Shown here in pieces: positions 28,599 to 40,400 of a DNA stretch of 60,000 bases. Source of the stretch: Symsagittifera roscoffensis (Eukaryota > Xenacoelomorpha > Acoela > Convolutidae); the NCBI RefSeq assembly GCF_963678635.1, contig NC_087068.1, forward strand, positions 37,273,436 through 37,333,435, in the 5' to 3' direction. The notes beneath the pieces were generated by a model. The model saw only the letters and a list, made by a program, of their open reading frames with translations. It had not been told where the DNA came from and made no database searches. A program made the position numbers and the translations under genes. The stretch's first letter is position 1. Each line of letters begins with the position of its first letter.

Positions 28599-30005
28599 GA
28601 AAAAAATAACGTTTAGAGAAAAGAAACGTAGCCAATTGACAGCTGGAAAAAGTGATGAACGCAAGAAAACAGAATACCAAGCGAAGAGAGCGTTAAAAAG
28701 AGCCAACGAACGCTAGTAAACAAAAATATGACTTGTTTTTTCTGAGAGTCTCAAATTTCGAAGTTAATGGCTGGCTTTAAAGTTATTTGAGTTTCAAAAA
28801 AAATTATGATTGACACTTTATTGACAAAATTAACCCAATTTCAGAAAACTGGATCAAAAGGTAAATTTTTAATTCCACTGGGAAATCTGAAAACTAAAAC
28901 CCAATTTCAAAACTAGAAGTACGAACATGTACCTAGATCCGCCCCTGAGCATATATACCTGAGCATATACACCATGCATATATACCATATAAATGAGCCC
29001 CTGAGCATATATACCATATAAATGCCTTAACATGTACGAATGCACATCTGTAGTTATTAGAGCATTTAAGGAGTTTTTCCTGAAAGAAAAACAAAATAAA
29101 GTCACCAAGACCTATACAAGATTCATTACCTATTCATTATTCTTAAAAACCATTAAGAAAAACAAATTTTGAAGAGAACGGGAGTTTGAACTGTAGACAT
29201 GCCTAATTTATGTCTATTGGTTGACGTAAATGCAGATTTGAGAAAATTATTCTGTGACCATTTTGTTAGACAATTTGTTTATAAAATTAAGTCTATGTTA
29301 CGAATTGATACTGCTTGCTAGTCGCGAGCACAACCATCGCATACCTAAAAATTCAGAGCACATCATTCAAAGGAGCCAAATAAAAAATATATTAACTTAA
29401 ACAAGGATAGCCGGCTACTGTGAAAGTAGCACAGAATGTTCCGAAGTCTTATAAAAAACAACACAATTTTTTTCAAATTAGTGTCGTTTTTCCGGCATGG
29501 TGTGATAATAAAAGGTTCTGGAGGAATAAGTAGAGCTCAGGCATATTCGACAGCCATAGTAAAATACGCAAAATAAAAAACATTTTATGGAGAAAATTTA
29601 CTGGAAAAACAAAAACATAGCCAGCTGACAGTTGGAAAAAAGTAATGAACGCAAGGATACTGAAAAAAAAACTGAAAAGACTTGTTTTTTGACAATGGTC
29701 AAACTTTTGATTTCGAATAAAAAATTAGATGGCCTTAAAGCTCTTTGAACTTTTAGGAAAATTTATGATGCACCCTTTTTTGTCAAAATTAACCCAAATT
29801 GAGAAAACTTGATCAATAGCTAAAATTTTTATTTCGCTGGGAAATCTGATAATTAATTTCCATTTCCAAAATTAGAAGTCGATCACATTTTTCGTGACCT
29901 TTACACTTTTGCTGATCAAAAGTGGAGTTAACTTCCCTTTTATCAAATGAAATCGAAAGCCAAACCCCGAAAAATCAACATTGAACGTGAAAAAACTTTT
30001 GCCGT
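28599..30005. other. Intergenic, repeat fragments only
   Basis: A 'cctagatccgcccctg' hAT-type end is at 28,932-28,947. An AT-rich minisatellite with 'gagcatatatacc' units lies at 28,945-29,030. A right-end hairpin of the two-hairpin family is at 29,312-29,330 (TGCTTGC and GCGAGCA arms, loop TAGTC). No coding region or promoter element was recognised. Confidence 0.5.
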
Positions 30006-32866
30006 GTTAGCCTAATTGTTGCGATAAGCCTATTAAATAGATATTGACGATGACTTATAAAAAATTCGAACACCACAATATTAGAAGGATTCTGAAGGGT
30101 TGCTAAACCTGAGATTCCATGATCAAACTCAGTTTTCAAGACCAGATAACGAAAGGTCATGCGCAGTGCTAAGCCCATGTGAAGAAAGCTCACCAGCCAT
30201 AGAAACAATGTCAACAAAAGGAAACCATTAGTCGAGCCCTGGAATAATCGATCAGCTAAACAGGCAACAACTGAAATATCTTGTAAAAATTTAATCGAAG
30301 AGGCACTAATGGGATTCAAAGAAGAGATGACTAAAACTGTGAAAAACGATCTAGAGTATGAGAAGGCCAATTTGAAGTCCCAATCGGAAGCGGAATTCTT
30401 AGATTCTTTCAATCGAAGGGAAAACCTTAAAATCTATTGAATGATAGACATTTCAAGAAACAACGAAATTGAAAATATGCAAACTACCTTAAAGACAGTT
30501 ATGTCTGTTGCCAATGAACCATCAGCCATTATCAGCAAACAAGACATTTCGATTGCTCGCCGTCTACAGTCAAACTCGCCAAGAGGTACACAAAATATTG
30601 TTCACTTTACGAGACGTCTAGCAAAAAACGAAATCCTGAAAAAAAACCTAGGTGATCGAGAAAACTTGAAACATCTACAAGTATTTATAGATCTCAGCAG
30701 GCCAAGAACTAAAATCATCAATATCATGAGATCAGATGACCGCATTTTATCCACCTGGACTAGAAAAGGGGACGATAATAATTATCTGCAAAAGCGATGG
30801 AAAAACCTATCGAATCACAGGATTGTTTGACGTCATTTCCTCAATTACTCAATCAGTGATGTGAATTCTTGTTTCAATGGTATTTTCGAGAAGTCTTTCA
30901 GCTCGGCTGGCTCAAAATTATCAAAATGCTGGTGCTTCTTTTATATGCAATTCTTTTTCAATCCTTCTTTCTAATAATCGATTTAAAAAATACCATGAAG
31001 CATTGCAAGCACTTCTATTCAGTCTCAAGTCTCCTTCTAATGTCATATGCTTAACTGAAACTTGGCTCATAGATAAAGATAACTCAGAACTACTTAAATG
31101 TAAAGGTTCCATAGCGTTATCACTAAAACAGATCGACTCCAGTTTTAGCAAAGGATATGCTTTTATTGAAAATTCAGGCAATCCAATAGTTCTGCTTGTT
31201 ATCTACGTTCCACTAAGGACAAACAAACTAACATTCACAAAAGTCTCGATAAAGAGCTAGAAAAACTAACTAAATTCAGACTTCTGATAATTAGAGCAGG
31301 AGATTTCAACGTTGATAGTTTAAAAAGCAATCAGTTAACACAGCTTCATGTGAGTACCATTACAGCTAACGGATTTGAACTTGTGGAATCAAAACCAACT
31401 AGGTCAATGATAAATATCCTTCATGTATTGATCATTGTTTTCCATAATTTGAAAACCCCAATTTTCAAGTTCTCAACGATGAGTGCTTTGCGACCACTAC
31501 GCCGTTTTTTGCGTGAAAAACTCGAAAACAAAAATTCGATTAAACCCAAAAAACTTCGCGACATGTCCTTTCTTTCTAATGATCAAAATAGGAAAACTTT
31601 CAGCATCATTTAAAACTTAAATTTGAATTTTCCGTGCTAGATTGTTTAAAGGAATTTTCCGTGCTAAATTGTTTAAAGGAATCCATGAGTAATGTTCAAT
31701 CGCACAAGAAAAGCCTCAAAATTCAATAATCAAGGGAAACTCTTTTTTCAACACTTGGAAAGCTGATTCTGGCAACCTGATGAAATGAGAATTTTCTTCA
31801 AGAAAGAAGGAAGGTCGAAACAAAAATAAGAACAGCTAAACGTGATTTCAAAGTTAACAAGTTTAGCAAATGTATTGGAGACTCAAGCCTGGTTTTTAAG
31901 CTAATAAATAAAATAGAAGGTAAAAATTTCCCGAAAATAAGGTTCCTTCCCCAAAAGAAAACGAAGATATACGAGAAAGTATAGAGATCGCCAATCAGTT
32001 GAATGATTTTTTCGACTATAGGAAGAAGACTTGCTGCTTATACGAAAAAATCAAACCGATTAATCCGAGAGAAAAGGTTGAAGATTCAAAATTCTTGCTC
32101 AAATGCTCCTTCCATGAAGTTCTTGATACAATTCTTAATCAACAAGCTAAAAATACCTCGGGAAATGAAAAAATTAGCAATATATTGCTGATAGAAAACG
32201 TCTATATCACAGCCCTTTATCTACCTTATTTGATAAATCTAAGCTTTGCAACCAATAAGTTTCCCAAATTCCTGAAAAAAGTAATCGTTTTTTTTTTCAA
32301 AAACATGGAAGCAGACTAGATCCAAATAATTACAGGCCTATTGCATTGTTACATGCTGCAGCAAAATTTTTGAAAAGATAACGCATACTCGCATTATAAA
32401 ACACTCGACGTAAATACAGATAAAACTCTTGTTGTAAGCGTCAGCAAAAATAGAAGTGCTTATAGCAACTTATCTGTACATATAGGAGCTTGGTCTTGTT
32501 CATTAAAAAACTCAAGTAAATATCTTGGAGTAATTGTTGACAGTTAACTGAATTTTTCCGATCCAGTTGATAAACTTAGACCTAAATTAGGTAGGCAAAG
32601 TTGTCTCAAAAATGCGTCTTTTTGTACCTAAAATATGTTATTCACCTATTATACTGCTAACATAAAACCTACAATACAATATGGTCTACTCGTTTACGGG
32701 TGCAACACTTTTTCGATACTTTACCTTCTTTTGACCCAGCAAAAAATTTTGCGTAAGATTCACTTTAAAGGCAAATTTGATAGCGTATCCATTTTTGGTC
32801 ACTAAATGAAAAAACTATTTTGGGAAATACTGATTTTACCCGCTTTATTTGAAAATTAGTTTTCCC
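30006..32866 (+). mobile_element. Decayed non-LTR retrotransposon (LINE), same family as 38,118-42,539
   Basis: The 5' end ('ttagcctaattgttg') and the following ORF1 region align with the LINE at 38,118. ORF1 remnants lie at 30,441-30,827 (RRM-type C-terminal part). Endonuclease remnants lie at 30,980-31,450 and ORF2 tail remnants at 32,580-32,810 (NIKPTIQYG). Most of the reverse transcriptase core is missing and many frameshifts and stops are present. 'ttgccgtgtt' occurs at both ends (29,999 and 32,867 areas), a possible target-site duplication. It has no coding function. Confidence 0.8.
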
Positions 32867-32871
32867 TTGCC

Positions 32872-33081
32872 GTGTTTCAACAATCCAATCCCAGTGGTTG
32901 GACTGTATCAAACCCCTATTGGAGTTTAGCCAAGGAATATGACCACTCAGATGATGCTAGTTTTCGAGATATCGACTATTTTGATTTTCAGCAATTTTCC
33001 AAAAATGTAGGTTTTATTTGGTTTAACTCAGAAAAAAAACTATTAGACAGCTGGTTAAATGCTATCAGATCAGCTCTATAG
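32872..33081 (+). CDS. Orphan ORF or last-exon candidate, PH-domain-like tail
   Basis: I do not recognise the family. The 69-residue frame ends FIWFNSEKKLLDSWLNAIRS plus two residues, which resembles the last strand and C-terminal helix (conserved Trp) of a PH domain. A possible acceptor 'caatcccag' lies at about 32,895. No ATG is present and no upstream exon was found, because the DNA to the left is a dead LINE. It may be a stranded exon, a processed fragment or chance. Confidence 0.25.
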   Translation: MFQQSNPSGWTVSNPYWSLAKEYDHSDDASFRDIDYFDFQQFSKNVGFIWFNSEKKLLDSWLNAIRSAL

Positions 33082-33379
33082 GGTAGAAACTTAGCCCATA
33101 AAAATGTCAGATTTTTTCTTTTTTTCTTGATTTAGTTTCATCTTCATTTTCGAAATTTATTTTTGAAGTCATGCATCGCTCTCATTCTTATGCTTTTTAC
33201 GAAAATCACAGTAAGTATATTGACGCGAGTCACATTAACTACTAAACAAAAAGTTTCTTTTTCTATTGAAGATATCCATATGATTCATAAGAAGTAACAT
33301 ATTCATAATACATTGATTCAATTATACATTATAATAACGTGATAGCAAACCAACTTGAGGGTTGAAAAAATAAATTATT

Positions 33380-34085
33380 GTGAACTGTTTTCAATCTAAG
33401 TTTTCTGAAAAAAAAAAAATGTTTGAAAAAAATTACAAAAAATCGACTTATCTCGTTAACTCAAAAGATTCAAGTACTCATTTTAGGAAGCCAAAATCTT
33501 GCACCCTAGGGAACCCTGACAAAATCCCCCATTTCCAATTTGGTGAAAAAACACTGAATTCAAACCAGAAAATTGAAAAAATTCTTAAGCATTGTAATAT
33601 ACGATCTAGATTAACCGTGAAAAAATTCTTACATGCAAAAATGATACATTGGACATGCTTAAACATGGCGAGATATAACATCTCGCATTTAAATACATAA
33701 TATATAATATATAATAGATAGATAGATAAATAGATAGATAGATAATAGATGGATAACCGATAGATTTTGTGAACACTTCTGAAAAAAATCAAAAAAATCG
33801 TCGTATCTCATGAAATAAAAGATTTAGGTATTCATATTTGGAGGCCAAACTCTTAACTCTTAACCCCTAGGTATCCCTGTTCATATCCCCCATTGGATTG
33901 CTAATTTCAAATTTGCTGAATAAAACATTGAATTCAAATTGGAAAATTGAAAAAAAAATCTTAAGCGTTGCAATATACGATATAGCTTACACACTAAAAA
34001 ATTCTTTCGTTAAATATGCAAAAATAATACACTGAAAAAACTTGGCAAGATAGTGAAGACCGCATTTAAACATATAAACAAATTA
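33380..34085. repeat. Second piece of the ~168-bp repeat element with (TAGA)n
   Basis: Two diverged units ('atcgacttatctcgttaac' and 'atcgtcgtatctcatg' versions, each with 'ggaggcc' and a 'cccc' step) are each followed by the right-end block also seen at 23,010-23,465 ('atacgata', 'catgcaaaaat', 'ggcgagata'). A TAGA microsatellite is at 33,712-33,752. The element is therefore dispersed and not one local satellite. Confidence 0.75.
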
Positions 34086-34237
34086 TGTCTAATATTGATA
34101 TCGTTTGCATATCTTTCATATTTGTACAATTGAAGAAATAAATTCTTTTTTTTTCTATCTTTTTGCCATGAAAAAACGCAAAAAAATCAAGACCTATATA
34201 TGAGTACTCACTGCGTTTATTAATAATAATCACTGCA

Positions 34238-34243
34238 TTTATT
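34238..34243 (-). terminator. Candidate poly(A) signal AATAAA for SF3B2
   Basis: TTTATT on the plus strand, about 186 nt after the stop. A second copy is at 34,216-34,221. Confidence 0.45.
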
Positions 34244-34428
34244 ACTCTTAAAAATCATAAACTACTGTCAAAAAATTTAGAATAAATTGAGTTACATCAT
34301 GTTGTATTACCGGGACACTTTCAAAAGTTAACAGAAAACTCAAGTTCAATACTTCTCTAAACTGTAAAATACTCACAGACAAAATCTTGGCATGAGATAT
34401 GACAAAAAAGTGAAAAAATTGCACATGA

Positions 34429-37400
34429 TCAAAATTTAAACTCCTTGTGTTTTTTGCTTCCGCCAGCCGAGGCAGAACTTTTATCTTGCTGCACTTTTCT
34501 TTTCGCTCTCTGCTTGGCTGCATGTTCGGCTACCAGGTCGCTGAAATCTTCGCCTGATTTGGATCCACCGCGTTGCTCCCGCAGAGCACTGTCATATCTG
34601 GCCTGGAGTGCAGCGTCTGTTCCACTCCTATTGCCGGCTCCTACTTCAACCATGTCCAGCTCACTGGGATCCAGAGCCATCTCAACAGTGCCTTCGTCCA
34701 GCATACCTGCACCTCCACCTCCAGTTGAAGAAGACCCGGATTTGCGTTGCTGAAAAACTCATCTTTGAAGAAACCATTCAGCATTAATAAAGCGGATGTA
34801 TGACAAACTTTATTGCTTATATCTAACAATCGGTGCTTAATAAATATCACGTCCTCAAAAAAGATTGTTGAAGCTTGAACTTTTGATTGGAAGTTTTTGC
34901 AAGTCATTGACACGTAGGTACTAATAAACACTCTAAACACTGTAGTTGGATAAGCCGGCCATTAAGGTTGGCGAAATATGAACGCGATTGCGTTTCACGG
35001 AAATAAGTTGTTTCAGGACACTTTTTCAATCTGATTTAGCATCTCTCTCAAATCATAGCTGTATATCGTACCGCAGTTTACTTTAAAATTTTAATCAACG
35101 ATAGCATGTTGCTGTGCAAGTAGTACAGAATATACCGAACATCATAATTCAAATACAGAAACTCAAAAATAAGAGGAAATTGGAACTTTCTAATGCCGTA
35201 ATATTTTATATTAAGGTAAAAAAAACTGCAGAAAGAGAAAAAAATAAAATCTAAAATAGCGTAATAATTGATTGAGCGTGATCAAAAATCCAAGAAATGT
35301 GCTCTGAAAACCAAAAAATTCAGAGCAATTTTTCTCGACACTGAGAAAATGTGTGAGAAAATCAAAATCACGGCTGAAAGGGCTTAAAAATGATACCACA
35401 TTTGATATTCTACAAACTTCTTTGTGTACGTCAAATTTGGGTGGGAAAAGACACAACCTACGCCATAGCTCTTTTTTCTCTTCATTAAGTGATCGGAATA
35501 ACAACTCGGTTGCAGCAGGACTAAGTTTCTCTTCTCTTACCATGTCGTAAACGTGCGAGGACCCCATGAAGGAGGCGGCCACTCCTCCCGCCTTCTTCTC
35601 TTGCAACACTGTGTACAACTGCGGAGTCTCTCCTCTAAAATATTCACAGATCCCAATAAGATATAATAGATTCCTCATTAAAAATGCGACACACCCGATC
35701 TAATTCTGAATTCTCTATTGCAGAAAAATAGTCAAATATACCATTCTCGCAATTTATTTCAGGGTGAATTTCTGTCTTTTCAAGTTTCAAACTAAGTCAA
35801 CACAGATCCCCGCACTTCTAACATTTTCTATTTATTTCAAGTTGTTTTGCATAAAGTTCTTGCTTGAAAAACAAAATAGGACATCAACGAACCCAGTTTC
35901 TTCGTCGATCTTCTTCTTCCTCAATTCGATTCCCTCCGGCGTCTCCAGCCCAGCCGGGAGAGAAGTCAGTCCACTCGGAGTCACCAGTCCCTCTGTTCCA
36001 GGTGTGATCAAACCAGATGCATCCGGAGTCTCTTGCTCCTAACAGAACAAATTTGTTTCTCAGATAACACATTTTGAAATTTGGTCGATTGGAAAAATAT
36101 TGATTTTGTTCAGCTGGTTGATTCAAATGGAAAAACGCCTCTCAAAGCGTATTTTGAAGGTTACATAGGAAAAAGGCAAAGGCATGAAAGCAACCCGTCA
36201 GCACAATTAGTATAAGTAAACTACATAACAAAAACAAACAACTAACCTGATCCTCCTCCTCAGATTCCTCTTCCTCCTCGCTCTCTGACTCCATCTCTCC
36301 CCAGTGGGTCTTGTCTATGTCCGCATCCATGTCCCCTCCATATGCACCTTGTGTGTCTTGACCGAACACGTCTCCGTACAGTGGCCTACCTGAAAATTTA
36401 TCAAACTTGTCCTTTTTTGTTTAATATTCTTATTCGTCGACTAAGGTTTACTTAGCGAAAACCATCGGTAAAAAGATTTGGGTAAAAAACAGTGGATTTG
36501 CATTTAAATCTAACTTTTTTGAATAACCGCACTTCTAAATTAAAACCCTAACCTTGTGAATCCACAGGAGGTTTTCCCCAGCCGCCTGCGTGGTATCCGA
36601 AACTGCAGCCCTCTGGAATGGGTGCATTCAGTCCTGCTATCCTCAGATTGGGGTAAGACGGAGGAGGTCCATACCTCTGCATGGCAATCAGCCAAGGAGG
36701 CGGAAACTTGTTCTTGCCCTATAAGCAATGCATTAGAAATCTAGCACTGCAGAAACAAAACAAATTCCTGAAGGGTGCAAACAAACAATTGGAGGACATG
36801 ACCTTAAGCTTTTTAAATTTCAATTCATTTGGTTGAAATATCGAAATCAACTTCAAGCACTAGTTTCAAAAATACGTTAGAAAAATCATTTTTTTTGGAT
36901 AAAATGATAGTTAAATTTTTACATTTCCCTCTAAATTATTCTCTTCCAGTTGATGATCCAGTTGAAATGAGAAATATCAGAAAAAAGCTCAAAAAGGAAA
37001 AACAAAGGAACATGATTGCTGCAGAACATTCTGATAGTTAGGTTGACAAGTTCAATCACCTCGATGACTGGCATTCCCAGAGCAGATCTGAGGTCGTCCG
37101 AAATGTCTCCTGGCTTCTTCTCTTTCATCCTCGTCTCCTGCTCCTTTCCCTCGTAGTACAGATCACCATGAGTGGACAATTTCGGCTTCGTCTGATATCT
37201 AAAACCAGGCGTATTCTGTGAAAAACCGTTTAACAATACAACCCTCATTCCTCATTAAATCGACCATTCATCATAAAGTCATGAGTCGATCAGTTAGAAC
37301 TTGAAAAAAAAAAACACTTTTTGACATTAAGGGATAAAATCAGCAAAAAATGTGACACAAATTATTGGTCCGTTTTTTTTTCAAGAATGGCAATAATTAT

Positions 37401-40400
37401 ACGCAGAGCGTCTACTGTAATTTCTAAATGCTTTGAGCGGAGAATTTCAGAAGCCGTATGCAAAACTGAGACATTCACTAACTTGAAAAATGCGTCGTGC
37501 AGTTTCTGATAGTCGATGTCTATCTTTCCCATTTTGGGTCTCACTTTGCCTCTCATTTTGGTCTTCATTGACTGCGCATCTTCCTAAAATACAACAGAAA
37601 TTGACTTCAAGCCAATTGCACATCGAAAGAAAATAGTCTTATTTGTTGCTAAGAAAAAAATAGTCTTATTTGTTGCTAAGAGAAAACAGCCAACCGAAAT
37701 GAAAAAGGTCAATGAACACAAAAAAAAACGAAAAAATGAAACCAATTCATTTATTTTTGAAAGCTTTTAAAAACTCGAATTTTGGAGAAAAAAATATATT
37801 ACGCTAAATCTCTTTGAACTTTTATTCTTTTATGACTGATAATTTTTACTTAAAACCAACCTAGTTTGAGGAAACTTGATTAATCGGTTTTTTTTCAGCT
37901 GGAAAATCTGATATTCAAAAAACCCTTTTCGAAATCAAAAACCAGTCACATTTTTTCTTGCTATTATCACTTTCGTAATTGGTGAGCGCACTGTGCCTTC
38001 TAGCATGATATGAACTTGAAAAATGAGACGTCAAAAAGCAAAAAATCATATTTCAAAATTTTACACAGATACGAAGCGGAACTTCGCATCACTTGCGATA
38101 CAAAAATGTATGACTGTATTAGCCTAATTGTTGTGATAAACTTATTAAATAGTTTCAGAGAACGAACATGAATGCTGATAACATGAATGATGATAACCTG
38201 AATGATGGCAACAATGAATCCCCTGCTCAACAAGATCAAGTGCTGCCAATACTTAAATTCCATGACCAGACTCCCGTTTGTGCACCCGGGAGCAAAAGAC
38301 AGTGTGCCGTGCTAAGCCCATGTGGGGAACTTGATGATTCTGACAACTTGAATTCAACGATTGCAAAAAAGATCGAGGACGCAATATCCAAATCCATGCA
38401 AAAGCTGATGCCAAATGTATTGAATGAGGTCAAAAGTCAAATCGAGTCGATCATAAAGTCAACTATTGCCGAAGCAACCATCAAACTGAAGGCAGAAGTG
38501 CTCAATATGGTAAAAGGCGAAATCGTCAATGTCGAATGTAGGTCGAATCTTAAAGCGCTATCCGAAGCAGAACTTCTTGAAAGCTACAACAGGAGAGAGA
38601 ACGTTAAAATATTAGGGATCACTGCAGAAACGAACAATGGAAGAAGATAAACAATAGACGCTACCATTAAAAACGTTCTAACTGTATCAAATAGTATCAA
38701 TGCCAATATTACAGAACAAGATATATCCACCGTGCATCGGTTGCCCTCAAGAGGTCCCGGAGTCAAGCCAGTAATAGTTAGATTTACAAGAAGGGTGAAA
38801 AAAATCCACTTGCTGCAAAGGAAAAAAGAACTAGCATCAACTGATCTCTATAACAACGTTAAGATATTCGAAGATTTAACTAAAGCTGCAATGAACTTTT
38901 TGAGAATGATGAAGTCAGATACGCGCATTCAATCAGCTTGGACGAGAGAAGGCTCTATCTATTTCTTGTGGAAGGATGATCAAAATGTACACAAAAATCA
39001 TGGATTATATGAAGGAGGTGACACTCTTAAGTACAGTTTGAATAGTGTGATGAGTTGTTTTACTGGTGTTTTCCCGTTTGCCTCGGCTCAATCAGGCTCA
39101 TAAATCTAAAGCAATTACTCCATCTAAACCCTGCGGTGCTAATAAATTTGAATTACTACTGTCCAATGTTAGGTCTCCTAAAAAGCACCATGAGGATATA
39201 GAAGCACTTCTAAGTCTCGAGTCTCCAACAATTAATGTACTATGTTTTACCGAAACATGGCTAACTGAAACAGACAATGAAAAAATGTTTAGTTTCAAAG
39301 GATTAAATACAATTCTTAGCAACAACCGCAAAACAAGAGGTGGAGGAACTATGATACAACTTGGCGAAAATGTAAATTTAAAAGAACCATTATCAACTTC
39401 TCTTCCCGTATCATTAGCAGCTCTAGTTGAAGTGTTTGGGAATAAAATGATAATATTAGTAGTATGTGCCGCCTAGATATGAAAAAAACTTTTTGTCGAT
39501 GAATTAGACAGGGAATTGGAATTGTTTAGTCATTACAAAATACCCGTTATTCTAACAGGAGATTTTAACATAAATGTTCTCATAGAAAACAACCTCACGA
39601 GATCATATCTGAATACTATTACTGCAAATGGGTTTGAACTTTCAAATAAAAATGAAACTCGCATCACTGGAAAAAATGGAACATGTATTGATCATATGAT
39701 AGCATACAATCCATCTATGAGAACCCTAGAAAATGAATGCTTTTCGGATCATCGCCCAATCATCCTTCAATTTAGTTTGACAGAAAATGAATTATTATCT
39801 TCAACGTATCGTGACATGTCCTTTTTAAAAAAGGAGAAATCCCTGAATGACTTTATAATTCTTATAAAAGAAATGCTAGAACAATCTCATCTAGTCAATG
39901 AACCCGACATAAATGTTGCTTATGATGCATTTAGTGAATGTTTGCTTTCAAGCATTAATATATTTGCACCGATAAGAAATTCAAAAGTCAAACGTACAAA
40001 TGTTAACGCGCCGTGGTTTTGTAAAGAATTGAAAAATGCAATTTTAAAAAGAAACAAACTACACAAAATTTGGAAACTTGATGTTAGCAATATTGAAAAT
40101 AAAAATAATTTCCACAATAAAAGGAAAAACGTTGAAATAATGATAAGAAAACTAAAAAAAAGAGTATTACTTTAAAAGATTTAACAATTGTATCGGAGAC
40201 TCGAGACAGGTATTTAAGTTGTTAAATGAAATAAACGGTAAACAAAAAGGAAGTTCAAAGGTACCCACCATACAGTTAGAAGGGACTAATGTTTCTGATC
40301 CGCACACCATATCCAATGCTTTCAACGACTACTTTGCTACAATTGGATTAAAGCTTGGAATAAAGTCGTCCAAACTGAAAATGTGACTCATTCTATGTAC

